From Verrucomicrobiales bacterium (GTDB taxonomy: Bacteria > Verrucomicrobiota > Verrucomicrobiia > Limisphaerales > J093), in assembly GCA_015075445.1 (NCBI GenBank), contig JABTUJ010000023.1, forward strand, positions 79,424-143,423: 64,000 bases of DNA, written 5' to 3'. Under the pieces are notes generated by a model that was not told where the DNA came from, searched no databases, and saw nothing but the letters and a program-made list of their open reading frames with translations. Shown piece after piece: positions 54,405-63,535 of the stretch. The first letter of the stretch is position 1. Each line of letters begins with the position of its first letter. The translations under genes were made by a program, and so were the position numbers.

Positions 54405-56108
54405 TCAGGCGCGGAAGAGCTGGCCCAACCGGCGGCCCAGCAGACGGCGCGCGATCCACAGACTCAACGCCAGCAGCCCCATCCCCACCACCCCCAACGC
54501 ACAGGCCACGCTCGGCGCGTTCGGCTCGATCCGCCCCAGCAGCAGATAGATCATCTTCGTGATCGGCGCGTACTGCTCGCGCATCGCCAGGATCAGGCTG
54601 TCGCTCACCTCCAGCATCGCAAACGCAAACGTCAGCAGCGTCCCCGCCACCAGATTCGCCATCACCAGCGGCAGCGTGATCTTGCGCAGCGTCCGGAACG
54701 GCGAAGCCCCCAGGTTCGCCGACGCCTCCTCGAGCGTCACACTCGTCTGCTGGAACCCGGCATAGGCCGACCGCACGATGTACGGCAGCCGGCGCACGCT
54801 GTAGCTCACGATCAGCAGCAGGGTCGGGTTCTCGCGCGGATTGAGCCACGGCACGGCAAAATCGAAGCCCGCCACATACCCGAACGCCAGCACCAGGCCG
54901 GGCAGCGCCAGCGGCAGCATCGCCAGCGCATCCAGCAGGCCCGCCAGCGGAATCCGGCGCCGGGTCAGCAACCAGGCAATCGCCACCCCCAGCACCAGGT
55001 CCAACAGCGCGCTCAGGCTCGCGTAGAACAGGCTGTTCCGAATGCTCAGCGCCGTCAGCCCCTGGCCCCAAAGCTCGCCGTAGTTGGCCCCGGTCCACGC
55101 GTCCGGCAACACTGTCAGGAACCAGCGCTCCGCCAGCGAATGAGTCACCACCGCGAGGTGCGGCAACAGCGCCAGAGCCAGCACGCCGCCGCCCACCAGC
55201 CAGATCCACAAGGTCTGCCGCGGGGTCGCGTCCGCTTCGCCCCCGGCCGTGTGGCCGCGCGCCAGCATCTCGTAGCGCCGCCCCGCCAACAGCCGTTTCG
55301 AGATCAGGAACAACACGAGCGTAAGCACCAGCACCACCACCACGAGCGCATAGCCCATCGGGTTCGTGTTCAGTTCGGTGATCGAATCGAAGATCTGCAC
55401 CGGCACCACGCGCGCGTACCCGAAGATCAGCGGCGTGCCGAGATCGGTGAACGCCCAGATGAACACGATGATGGCGCCCGCGAACCAGCCGGGCAGGATC
55501 AACGGCAGCGTCACGGTGCGGAACACCCGGCTGCCCGACGCGCCCAGGTTCTGCGCGGCTTCCCGCAGCGCCGGATCCACGTTGGCCAGCGCCGCGGACA
55601 GGTTCAGGAACATGATCGGGTATAGGCTCAGGGTCTGGAGCAGGACGATGCCCCAAAACCCGCCCGCTCCCAGCCAGTCGATCGGCTGGTCCCGGGGCAG
55701 CCACCCGAGGTCCATGAGCAGCAAGTTGACCGAGCCGAACCGCGCCAGGAGTTGCTTGAGGCCGATCGCGCCAACAAAGGGCGGCATGATCAGCGGCACA
55801 AGCAGCAGACCGCCCAACAGGGCCTGGCCCCGAAACCGGTACCGCGTCAGCCCGTGCGCCAGGGGCAGCGCCAGCAGCGTCGTGAAGCCGGTCGTGAGCA
55901 GGGCGATGGCGGTGCTGTTCCAGAGCGCCTCGCGCTGCAGCGGACTCGCCAGCCACAACCCGAAGTACTCGAGCGTGAACTCGCCGCCCGTGCCGAACGC
56001 CCGTCGCAGCATGAAACTGACGGGGTAGAAGAGGAACGCCGCGAAAAACGCCGTCACCAGGCCCAGCCAGCCCAGCGTCCAGCCGTCGAGATCGTAGCGC
56101 TTCTTCAC
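54405..56108 (-). CDS. ABC transporter permease with two fused domains, iron(III)-type (FbpB/AfuB-like)
   Basis: A 567-residue inner-membrane permease with 12 TMs in two BPD_transp_1 halves. The GTG at 56108 (VKKRYDLDGWTLGWLGLVTA) is favoured over GTG 56135, which lies by the repeat. The two EAA loops are LREAAQNLGASGSRVFRTVT LPLILPG (about 195) and LEEASANLGASPFRTLRKIT LPLVMAN (about 470). Fused permeases like this usually carry Fe(III) or thiamine-type cargo with a separate ATPase and binding protein, neither of which is in the window. It sits between metX and thrC. Confidence 0.87.
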   Translation of the reverse strand: MKKRYDLDGWTLGWLGLVTAFFAAFLFYPVSFMLRRAFGTGGEFTLEYFGLWLASPLQREALWNSTAIALLTTGFTTLLALPLAHGLTRYRFRGQALLGGLLLVPLIMPPFVGAIGLKQLLARFGSVNLLLMDLGWLPRDQPIDWLGAGGFWGIVLLQTLSLYPIMFLNLSAALANVDPALREAAQNLGASGSRVFRTVTLPLILPGWFAGAIIVFIWAFTDLGTPLIFGYARVVPVQIFDSITELNTNPMGYALVVVVLVLTLVLFLISKRLLAGRRYEMLARGHTAGGEADATPRQTLWIWLVGGGVLALALLPHLAVVTHSLAERWFLTVLPDAWTGANYGELWGQGLTALSIRNSLFYASLSALLDLVLGVAIAWLLTRRRIPLAGLLDALAMLPLALPGLVLAFGYVAGFDFAVPWLNPRENPTLLLIVSYSVRRLPYIVRSAYAGFQQTSVTLEEASANLGASPFRTLRKITLPLVMANLVAGTLLTFAFAMLEVSDSLILAMREQYAPITKMIYLLLGRIEPNAPSVACALGVVGMGLLALSLWIARRLLGRRLGQLFRA

Positions 56109-56137
56109 AGTCCGGCCCGGATGTCTGCTACCCACCG

Positions 56138-56253
56138 TAGGCGCCCACCCACCGTAGGCGACGACGTGAGGAGGCGTTTGGGGGTTGGGGCATTGGGACT
56201 TCGCCTCCTCACGTCGGCGCCTACGGAGTCGGCGCCTACGGAGTCAACGCCTA
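56138..56253. repeat. REP-like repeat cluster, locus D
   Basis: Several units: GTAGGCG (56138 and 56154), GACGTGAGGAGGCG, then the reverse arm CGCCTCCTCACGTCGGCGCC TAC at about 56203, and two further CGCCTACGGAGT units up to 56253. The outer arms can pair over a loop of about 30 bases. The thrC stop codon lies in the last unit. Confidence 0.85.
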
Positions 56254-57618
56254 CGGGTGGTCGCGGTTTGATGTTTCAAGGAGGTAGCGGCGGAACTGGG
56301 CGTAGTCCACGGGCAACCGGTCGTAATGCTCCGGCGCGGCTTCGGCTGCGGCCAGGGCGGGCGGCACGGGCGGCGCGAAGCCCAGGGTCCGCTCGATGTC
56401 GTCCGGGAACTTGGCCGGGTGGGCCGTTTCGAGCACCACGGCCGGCGCGCCGTCGAGCGGTTCGGTGGCGACGTAATCGAGCAGGCCGCGCCAGCCGACC
56501 GCGCCGTGGGGTTCGAGCAACAACCGATGTTCCTGCCAGGCCGACCGCATGGTGTCGAGCGTTTGCCCGTCCGACACCGAGGTGCTGAAAATGTCGCGCC
56601 GCAGGGCCTCGAGATCGGGGCTCTGATGGAGCTGCCCGCGTTCATCCATGCGCCCGCCGTAGAGGGCCACCAGGCGGGCGAGGTTGCTCGGGTGCCCGAC
56701 GTTCATCGCGTTGCTGAGGCAGTTGCGCGACGGCTCGATCTTCTCGTAAACGCCGGTGGTGAGGAAGCGGGGGAAGGCGTCGTTGCCGTTCACCGGGACG
56801 ACCAGTCGTTTGACAGGCAACCCCATCCGGCGAGCCACCACCGCACCCATCATGTCGCCGAAGTTGCCGCTGGGCACCGCGAAGACGATCGGCTCCCCGG
56901 GCCGGGCCAGTCGGGACGCGGCGTAGAAGTAATAGACGCTCTGAGGCAGGAGCCGGCCGATGTTGATCGAGTTGGCCGAGGAGAGCGGAAGGTGTTTCAG
57001 GGCGGGATCGGCGAAGGCCTGCTTCACCAGGGCCTGACAGTCATCGAACTTCCCGTCCAACGCCAGGCAGCGGACGTTGCCCGTGAGCGTGGTCATGAGC
57101 TTGCGCTGGCGGACGCTCACCTCGGTCAGCGGAAAGAGCACGATCACCTGGACGCCGGGCAGGCCGTGGAAAGCGTGGGCGACAGCGGAACCGGTGTCGC
57201 CGCTGGTGGCCGTCAAGATCGTCAAGGGACGCCCTTCCTCGCGGAGGAAGCGCCCGATGAGCCGGGCCATGAGCCGCGCCGCGAAATCCTTGAACGAAGC
57301 GGTGGGGCCGCGGTCCAGGCGCAGGACATGGGTGCGGTCGTGAACCGGTTCAAGCGGGACTACGAAGTCGTAGGCGTCCCGGCACAGCTCGGCCAGCACC
57401 GGTTCGTCGAGCACGCCGACCGTGTACGGGCGGAGCACGCGGAACGCGAGGTCCGGATAGGGCAGTTCCGGGAAGGTGGCAAGTTCGGCGGCGCTGAGGC
57501 GCGGGAAGGATTCCGGCAGATAGAGCCCGCGGTCGGGAGCCTGCCCGGCGAACAAGGCTTCGCGCAGGTTGACCGGCGGCGCCTGACCGTTAGTGCTGTG
57601 GAAGCGGAGCGCGTTCAC
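56251..57618 (-). CDS. thrC: Threonine synthase
   Basis: A 455-residue PLP enzyme making threonine from O-phosphohomoserine. It starts at ATG 57618 (MNALRFHSTNGQAPPVNLRE). Motifs are AGQAPDRGLYLPESFP, the PLP lysine in PTASFKDFAARLMAR (about 111), ILTATSGDTGSAVAHAFHG, LSSANSINIGRLLPQSVYYF, VPSGNFGDMMGAVVARRMGL PVKRLVV and NAMNVGHPSNLARL. The start overlaps the stop of hom by 4 bases (ATGA). The TAG stop is inside a REP-like unit. Confidence 0.96.
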   Translation of the reverse strand: MNALRFHSTNGQAPPVNLREALFAGQAPDRGLYLPESFPRLSAAELATFPELPYPDLAFRVLRPYTVGVLDEPVLAELCRDAYDFVVPLEPVHDRTHVLRLDRGPTASFKDFAARLMARLIGRFLREEGRPLTILTATSGDTGSAVAHAFHGLPGVQVIVLFPLTEVSVRQRKLMTTLTGNVRCLALDGKFDDCQALVKQAFADPALKHLPLSSANSINIGRLLPQSVYYFYAASRLARPGEPIVFAVPSGNFGDMMGAVVARRMGLPVKRLVVPVNGNDAFPRFLTTGVYEKIEPSRNCLSNAMNVGHPSNLARLVALYGGRMDERGQLHQSPDLEALRRDIFSTSVSDGQTLDTMRSAWQEHRLLLEPHGAVGWRGLLDYVATEPLDGAPAVVLETAHPAKFPDDIERTLGFAPPVPPALAAAEAAPEHYDRLPVDYAQFRRYLLETSNRDHP

Positions 57619-58943
57619 GCGAAATTCTCGACGCGGATCATGACCGGCGCGCCCTTGACCACGCGCAGCCGGCTGATCTGGGCGAGGGCGCGGCTCATGG
57701 CGCGGTTCGAGGCGTCGTGGAGCATGAGGATGATGGGCACGACATCGCCTTCGTGACCCTCCGGCTGGATGATCGAGGAGATGCCGATCTGCTGGGCAGC
57801 GAGGCGTTGGGCCACGGCGGCCATGACGCCGGGCTGATCCACGACGTTCAGCCGGACGAAATACCGCGTGTGAACCTCGGCCAGCGGCGCAACGGCCCCG
57901 GCGCGCTCGTGCGGCACAAAGGGCGGAACCCGACCGGCCGTGCCGAACTTGAGATCGAGCGCTGCGTCGGCCAGGTCACTGAGGACGGCGCTGGCGGTGG
58001 CATCCTTGCCCGCACCGCGCCCGTAGAAAAGCGTGTCGCCGACGATGTCGCCGCGGACGAACACGGCATTGAACACCCCGCTGACACTGGCCAGGACATG
58101 GGACTGGGGGATCAAGGCCGGATAGACCGAGACCTGGATCCGGGCGCCGTTCGGGGTCTTTGAGCGTGCCGGGGCGGGGAGGCGTTTGATGATGCCCAGC
58201 AGCTTGATGGCGTAACCGAGCCGGGCGGCGAACTGGATATCGAGAGCGGTGAGATGGCGGATGCCTTCCACGTGGATCTGCGCGGGCTTCACCCAGAAGC
58301 CGTGGGCGAGCGAAGCGAGGATGCCGACCTTGTGCTGGGCGTCGAAGCCGTCCACGTCGAGGGAAGGCTCGGCCTCGGCGTACCCGAGCCGCTGGGCGTC
58401 GGCCAGGACGTCGGCGAATCCGGCGCCCTCAGCGGTCATGCGGGTGAGGATGTAATTGCAGGTGCCGTTGACGATGCCGTAGAGGTGGGTGATGCGATTG
58501 CCCACGAAGGCCTCGCGGAGGGTCTTGATGATGGGGATGCCGCCGGCGACGCTGGCCTCGTAGTAGAGGTTCGCGCCGTGCCGGGCCGCGGTGGCGAACA
58601 GCTCCTCGCCGTGGGCCGAGAGGAGGGCCTTGTTGGCGGTGACGACGGGTTTGCCGAGCTTGAGGGCGGTGAGGACGATGGTCTTGGCGAGGGTGGTGCC
58701 GCCGACGAGCTCGACGATGACGTGGTGTTGGGGGTCGTGGACGACCTGCTGCCAGTCGGTGGTGAGCAGGGACTTCTTGATGGGGTACGGCCGGGGTTCA
58801 TCCAAAGCCTTGACGGCGACGCGGCGGATGGCGAGGGGGATGCCGATGCGGGAGGAAAGGAGGGCGGCGTTTTGCTGGAGGGCGTGGACGACGCCGCTGC
58901 CCACGGTGCCGCCGCCGATCATGCCGATGTTCACCGAGTCCAT
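57615..58943 (-). CDS. hom: Homoserine dehydrogenase with C-terminal ACT domain
   Basis: A 442-residue NAD(P)H-dependent enzyme making homoserine, the precursor of threonine and methionine. The ATG at 58943 (MDSVNIGMIGGGTVGSGVVH) opens the Rossmann fold. Motifs are VTANKALLSAHGEELF, YYEASVAGGIPIIKTLREAF, GIVNGTCNYILTRM and AEPSLDVDGFDAQHKVGILA, where catalytic and substrate-binding residues fall. An ACT domain at about 360-435 (YFVRLNVVDQPGVMAAVAQR) is likely the threonine feedback site. It overlaps thrC by 4 bases, so the pair is coupled. Confidence 0.96.
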   Translation of the reverse strand: MDSVNIGMIGGGTVGSGVVHALQQNAALLSSRIGIPLAIRRVAVKALDEPRPYPIKKSLLTTDWQQVVHDPQHHVIVELVGGTTLAKTIVLTALKLGKPVVTANKALLSAHGEELFATAARHGANLYYEASVAGGIPIIKTLREAFVGNRITHLYGIVNGTCNYILTRMTAEGAGFADVLADAQRLGYAEAEPSLDVDGFDAQHKVGILASLAHGFWVKPAQIHVEGIRHLTALDIQFAARLGYAIKLLGIIKRLPAPARSKTPNGARIQVSVYPALIPQSHVLASVSGVFNAVFVRGDIVGDTLFYGRGAGKDATASAVLSDLADAALDLKFGTAGRVPPFVPHERAGAVAPLAEVHTRYFVRLNVVDQPGVMAAVAQRLAAQQIGISSIIQPEGHEGDVVPIILMLHDASNRAMSRALAQISRLRVVKGAPVMIRVENFA

Positions 58944-59098
58944 AAAGCCGCGCAGACTGCCCCGTGCGCCGGGCACCGACAATGCTTTTTGCGCCCCCCA
59001 GCCCCAGTTGGGGTCGCATCTTAACATTTAACAATCGAGGGTGGCGGCCGCGTTCGCGACGTGCGCTGCGCCGGCCAAGCCACCCCGACGGTCCCACG

Positions 59099-59665
59099 TC
59101 ACTGCTCGAATTCCCGTCGCCGCCGTTCGAGTCCGTCCAGGATCTCCGGGGTCTCCTTCAGTTCCACCAGGGGACGGAGTTGCCGCCAGATGTAGGCCCA
59201 ATCCAGCTTGCCCGTCTGCCGGATGAGAATCCCCTCCACGTCAAGCCAGTCCTTGGGGCGGTCCGCGAAAGCCTTCAAGACCAGCAGATCCTCCGCCGAG
59301 CAGGTGCGCAGCCTCACATCGGTCGGGAATCGAAAGACGCTGGATCGTGCCACGACCAACTCCTCGAAGGGCAGGCCGGCCAGGGCGATGTCCAGGCCGA
59401 CCCCGGAACGTGCGCGAAGCAACAGCACGCGGTGCTGGAGGGCGAAGGCGCCCGCTTGCTCGACCCGTGGCTCGAACCGCCCGAGCAGGGCTTGAATGAA
59501 GGGAGCCTCGCCGCCGAAACCAGTGAGGAGGGTCAAGTCCACGTCAATCGTTTCGCGGGCTTCGCCCCATCGCTGAACGGCCAGGCCACCGATCAGGCAG
59601 GCACGCCAGCCCTGCGCGGCGCAGAACTGTTCGAGTTCCTCGGCGGCGCGGAGGACCTCAATCAT
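59099..59665 (-). CDS. Nucleotidyltransferase-fold protein, AbiEii/MNT-like
   Basis: A 188-residue protein. It starts at ATG 59665 (MIEVLRAAEELEQFCAAQGW). The minimal nucleotidyltransferase signature is CLIGGLAVQRWGEARETIDV DLTLL (about 23-47): GG, then the D-x-D metal pair in IDVDL. Later CSAEDLLVLKAFADRPKDWL DVEGIL is typical of AbiEii-like toxins and related proteins. It overlaps the upstream small gene by 8 bases. It may be the toxin-like half of a toxin-antitoxin or abortive-infection pair, but a toxin role is inferred only. Confidence 0.75.
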   Translation of the reverse strand: MIEVLRAAEELEQFCAAQGWRACLIGGLAVQRWGEARETIDVDLTLLTGFGGEAPFIQALLGRFEPRVEQAGAFALQHRVLLLRARSGVGLDIALAGLPFEELVVARSSVFRFPTDVRLRTCSAEDLLVLKAFADRPKDWLDVEGILIRQTGKLDWAYIWRQLRPLVELKETPEILDGLERRRREFEQ

Positions 59666-59918
59666 GGCGTGGCGCTCGGCGGAACCAGCGTTGTTGCTCG
59701 ACCAGACCCGATGTCGGCCGGGCGGACCGTGGCGGGGTGTGGTAGTCCGCCGGCCCGCACAGCAAGGCGATAGCCCGTTCCGGGTCGACGGCGCGCAGTT
59801 CCCGACGGCGGACCCGCTCGAGCGCGACGGCCGCCTCCTGCCATGCGTTCACCCAACGCCGGCCAAGGGCAATCTCCGCCGGCGTCCAATCGGCAAGGCT
59901 CGAGGAAGACGAGTTCAC
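59658..59918 (-). CDS. Small conserved-looking protein paired with the nucleotidyltransferase
   Basis: An 86-residue protein starting at GTG 59918 (VNSSSSSLADWTPAEIALGR). It has helix-forming WTPAEIALGRRWVNAWQEAA VALERVRRRELRAV and a C-terminal SGLVEQQRWFRR. No family was recognised. It overlaps the next gene by 8 bases and would be made together with it, so it might be the antitoxin or regulator. The alternative start at 59954 adds 12 residues. Confidence 0.6.
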   Translation of the reverse strand: MNSSSSSLADWTPAEIALGRRWVNAWQEAAVALERVRRRELRAVDPERAIALLCGPADYHTPPRSARPTSGLVEQQRWFRRAPRHD

Positions 59919-60085
59919 GTTCAAGGACTGTAGCCATCTGTCGTCCCTTGGCAACGGCGATGGGCATCGGCAGGGGCGTGCCGCATCAGGACGTCAGCAA
60001 CCTCGCCCGCCGGCCGCCTTCGGGTCGCAACGTCCCGCCGGGCGAGGTCCCTGCAGTTCAGACTCCAAAGACCCGTGGGGCCGGG

Positions 60086-60091
60086 TATACT
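60086..60091 (+). promoter_or_regulatory. Possible -10 box TATACT before the methyltransferase-like gene
   Basis: TATACT lies 8 bases before ATG 60100, so a transcript started there would be nearly leaderless. No clear -35 box was seen. Confidence 0.3.
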
Positions 60092-60099
60092 GCTGCCCG

Positions 60100-62355
60100 A
60101 TGAGCTTGGCCGAGTACCAGGCTTGGCTCGCCGCAGCCCCTTACGGCAAGCGGCTGCCGACTGCTTTGTACCTTGTTCGGGACACGGGCACTTCGCTCGG
60201 CGCCGAACTCGACCGATTCGTCGCCCAGCTTGTGGCGGCGTACCAAGTCGGGCCGGAGTTCAACGTCCTGAAGTTCCGCACGGATGAACTGAAGGTTTCG
60301 TTCCTCGCTTACCCGGACTTCTTCGACGTTGCCCACCCCGTGTTGCGCAAGTCCATCACCGCGGACCTTCGCAGCGGAGCGATCCGCCAAACCGACTACG
60401 GCGACAATCTGAACCCGCCAATCCTGCACCGCAAAGAGGCGTTCCTGCCGGCCTCCCACCCGCGCCGCGCTGCGTTCGCGGAACTCACCCGCTTGGAGGA
60501 AGAGGCGGACCTCTACGAAAGACCCGAGACCATCGGCTTCCGGCTGAATTGGGAGCGTCTGTTGGCCGACAAGGGCCTCGTCATCGAAGGGCACTCGCTC
60601 CGTCGCGCACCGGAGAACTCCACGGGGTATTCGATCGCGCCCGTCCCGATCGAAGTCCACCGCCACAAGACGGCCATCACGAGGTACGACCTGTCGAAAC
60701 CGGTCAAGCGGCTGCTGGAGCATGGGTTGCTGCGCAGCGACCGGACGTTTTTCGACTACGGCTGCGGGCAGGGCACGGATGTCAGCGGCTTGCGCGCTTT
60801 GGGCTACGCGGCCGACGGCTGGGATCCGGTTCATCGTCCGGACGCCCCGCGACAGGAGGCGGACATCGTGAACCTAGGGTTTGTCCTCAACGTCATCGAG
60901 GACCCCGCGGAGCGTGTGGAGACGCTGGTCGAAGCCTACCGTCATGCACGACGCGTGCTGGTGGTTTCGGTCCTGATCTCCGAGCACTTGGAGCGACAGA
61001 ACGCGACCGCGTTCGGAGACGGTCTCGTGACCCGGCGGAACACGTTTCAGAAGTTCTTCGAGCAATCCGAATTCCAGCAGTACGTCGAGGACGCGTTGGA
61101 CACCTCGGCGGTCCCCGTCGCCTTGGGCGTCCTCTATGTGTTTCGCGATCCCTCCGACCAACAGGACTTCCTGTCGGCACGGACCCGGAGGACGCTCAAT
61201 TGGTCGGACATTGCCGCTCGATTGGGCTTGGGCGCACCGCCGGAAGGACAGTGGGAGGCCCTGTACAAGAAGCACGCCGACCTGTTGGATGAGTTTGGCG
61301 CCCAGGCCCTCAAGCTCGGTCGGATTCCAACCGCCACCGAGTTCGGCCGCTTGGATGAGGTATGCGCGAAACTGGGATCGCCACGACGAGCCCTGCGAGC
61401 GTTCGTCCAGGGGGGTGGCTCGACCGGCTTGGAATGGAGCGAAGCGAGTGCCCGCTTCGGCATTGGGCTTCCCCCAAAACCTCAGTGGCAACTGTCGTAC
61501 GAGCAGCACCGGGAACTTCTGGATGCATTCTGGCAAGACACGCTGGAGCGCGGCCGGATGCCTGCCCCCGAGGAGTTCCCCCGGACGCCCGAGTTGACTG
61601 CCGCGGTCGGCTCACCAAAGCGCGCCTTGAGCCTTCTCCTGCGCCGAGGCGGGCGGGAGGCGCTGGATCGCGCTGCAACCGACCGGCGCAACGATCTCCT
61701 CTTGTACCTCGCCATGGCCAATCTCCGGCGCAAAGTGCCTTTCGGTCACTTGTCCGCCAGCCTGCGGCTCGATGTCCGGGAGTTCTTCGGCAACTACAGC
61801 CGGGCTCTCGATCGGGGCCTGGAACTCCTATACGCCGCGGGCGATCCGGGTGAACTGGACGTGGCGTGCGAGGACCTTCACGTGGGTTGGCAGGACGAGC
61901 AGGCCCTCTACGTCCATCGCGACCTCCTCGGGCGCCTGCCGCCCGTGCTCCGGGCGTATGTGGGCTGTGCCACGGCCCTGTTCGGTGACGTCGAGCAGGC
62001 GGATGTCATCAAGCTCCACAAAGCGTCCGGCAAGGTCACTTTCCTCGCTTACGATGATTTCTACGGCAAGCCCCTCCCACAGCTCCAGCGGCGGACGAAA
62101 GTGAACCTGCGAACGCGCTGGGTGGAGACCTTTGACCACAGCCAGTCTGGTCAGTGTCTGTACTTCAAGGAGCGCTTCGTCAGCCCCGACCACCCCGACA
62201 TGGCTCAGATGCAGGCGTTTAGCGCCAGACTGCGAAAACTCGGCATCACGGAGCAGGTGGGTCACGGGCCGACGATCACCGAGTTTGACGAACTCCGCGA
62301 GCGTCACGGCTTGAACGCCAACCTCAACCGCAAGAGGATGAAGGCAACAACATGA
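60100..62355 (+). CDS. DNA phosphorothioation-associated putative methyltransferase (TIGR04096-like)
   Basis: A 751-residue protein, intact from ATG 60100. An N-terminal domain (about 53-135) has FNVLKFRTDELKVSFLAYPD F and PPILHRKEAFLPASHPRR. Around 185-200 comes EVHRHKTAITRYDLSKPVKR, then a SAM-binding motif FFDYGCGQGTDVSGLRALGY (217-236) and IVNLGFVLNVIEDPAERVE. Two related segments follow (about 373-440 and 450-517). The C-terminus (632-715) repeats the N-terminal domain: ADVIKLHKASGKVTFLAYDD F, LYFKERFVSPDHPD. The layout and the DndA-like gene 4 bp downstream fit the dnd-linked methyltransferase-like family; its activity is not known. Confidence 0.82.
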   Translation: MSLAEYQAWLAAAPYGKRLPTALYLVRDTGTSLGAELDRFVAQLVAAYQVGPEFNVLKFRTDELKVSFLAYPDFFDVAHPVLRKSITADLRSGAIRQTDYGDNLNPPILHRKEAFLPASHPRRAAFAELTRLEEEADLYERPETIGFRLNWERLLADKGLVIEGHSLRRAPENSTGYSIAPVPIEVHRHKTAITRYDLSKPVKRLLEHGLLRSDRTFFDYGCGQGTDVSGLRALGYAADGWDPVHRPDAPRQEADIVNLGFVLNVIEDPAERVETLVEAYRHARRVLVVSVLISEHLERQNATAFGDGLVTRRNTFQKFFEQSEFQQYVEDALDTSAVPVALGVLYVFRDPSDQQDFLSARTRRTLNWSDIAARLGLGAPPEGQWEALYKKHADLLDEFGAQALKLGRIPTATEFGRLDEVCAKLGSPRRALRAFVQGGGSTGLEWSEASARFGIGLPPKPQWQLSYEQHRELLDAFWQDTLERGRMPAPEEFPRTPELTAAVGSPKRALSLLLRRGGREALDRAATDRRNDLLLYLAMANLRRKVPFGHLSASLRLDVREFFGNYSRALDRGLELLYAAGDPGELDVACEDLHVGWQDEQALYVHRDLLGRLPPVLRAYVGCATALFGDVEQADVIKLHKASGKVTFLAYDDFYGKPLPQLQRRTKVNLRTRWVETFDHSQSGQCLYFKERFVSPDHPDMAQMQAFSARLRKLGITEQVGHGPTITEFDELRERHGLNANLNRKRMKATT

Positions 62356-62359
62356 TCCC

Positions 62360-63505
62360 GTGATCTACCTGGACTACAACGCAACCACGCCCCTACTCCC
62401 CGAGGTGCGCGAGGCCATGCTGCCCTACCTCACCGAAGAATGGGGGAATCCGTCCAGCGCTTACCGCTTCGGCGCCAAACTGAAGCAGGTCATCGAAGAG
62501 GCCCGAGAATCCGTGGCCAATCTCATCGGTGCCCTCCCCGAGGAAATCGTATTCACCTCCTGCGCCACCGAGAGCAACAACACCGCCATCTGGGCAGCGC
62601 TCAGAGTCGCAGCCGGGAAACGGCACATTGTCACCTCGCAGGTGGAGCACTCGGCGGTGCTGAACCACTGCCGCCAACTGGAGCGGGACGGATACCAAGT
62701 GACCTACCTCCCGGTAGACAGCGAAGGGTTGCTCACCCCGAGCGCCGTGGCTGATGCCATCACCGACCAGACCGCCTTGGTATCGCTGATGTGGGCCAAC
62801 AACGAAACGGGCGTCTTGTTCCCCATTCGCGAGATCGCCCGCGTCTGCCGGGAGCAAGGCATCCTGTTCCACTCCGACGCGGCTCAGGCAGTCGGGAAGA
62901 TCGCTGTGAACGTTGCGAGCGTTGGCCCCGACTACTTAACGGTGAGCGGCCACAAGATCTATGGTCCCAAAGCCATTGGGGCTCTTTACGTGCGCCACGG
63001 CGCAGCGTTCAGTCCGATGCTTGTAGGCGGCCACCAAGAAAGCGGACGGCGCGGCGGAACACAGAATGTCGCGCTCATCGTTGGCTTCGGTGTGGCAGCC
63101 AGCTTGGCGGCCAGTGAACTGTGCCAGCGAGCAAGGCAAGTGGCGCGATTGCGCGATTTGCTTGAAGCGGAGGTCCTCGCTGCACTCCCCGAGTGCTACC
63201 TGAACGGCAGCAGAGAAATGAGACTGCCAAATACGACGAGCATTGGCTTTCCTGGCCTCGATTCGGACGCCATGGTGACGTTTCTGGATTCCCAGTCTGT
63301 TTGCGTCTCTTCCGGTTCTGCCTGTCTTGCGGACGCCATTGCGCCTTCCCACGTCCTGCTTGCGATGACTCGCTCTGTCGATCAAGCCCGAAGCGCCATT
63401 CGCTTCAGTCTATCCCATCAGAACACAGAAACCGAGATGAGGCTGGCAACTGCTATCATCAGGTCCGCCGCCGCTTTGTGCCGAGGGTCGCAGGCACGGT
63501 GCTAA
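62360..63505 (+). CDS. dndA: Cysteine desulfurase, DndA-like
   Basis: A 381-residue PLP enzyme. The GTG at 62360 gives the family opening VIYLDYNATTPLLPEVREAM. Motifs are EWGNPSSAYRFGAKL, FTSCATESNNTAIWAAL, VTSQVEHSAVLNHC, MWANNETGVLFPIREI, HSDAAQAVGKIAV, TVSGHKIYGPKAIGALYV (PLP Lys), GGHQESGRRGGTQNVALIVG and VCVSSGSACLADAIAPSHVL (catalytic Cys). The family cannot by itself separate DndA from NifS, but its location directly after a dnd-linked gene favours sulfur delivery for DNA phosphorothioation. It is a different protein from the NifS-type copy at 36842. Confidence 0.85.
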   Translation: MIYLDYNATTPLLPEVREAMLPYLTEEWGNPSSAYRFGAKLKQVIEEARESVANLIGALPEEIVFTSCATESNNTAIWAALRVAAGKRHIVTSQVEHSAVLNHCRQLERDGYQVTYLPVDSEGLLTPSAVADAITDQTALVSLMWANNETGVLFPIREIARVCREQGILFHSDAAQAVGKIAVNVASVGPDYLTVSGHKIYGPKAIGALYVRHGAAFSPMLVGGHQESGRRGGTQNVALIVGFGVAASLAASELCQRARQVARLRDLLEAEVLAALPECYLNGSREMRLPNTTSIGFPGLDSDAMVTFLDSQSVCVSSGSACLADAIAPSHVLLAMTRSVDQARSAIRFSLSHQNTETEMRLATAIIRSAAALCRGSQARC

Positions 63506-63535
63506 TAGAATGCGAGGGAGCGGGTTGGCTTTTAT

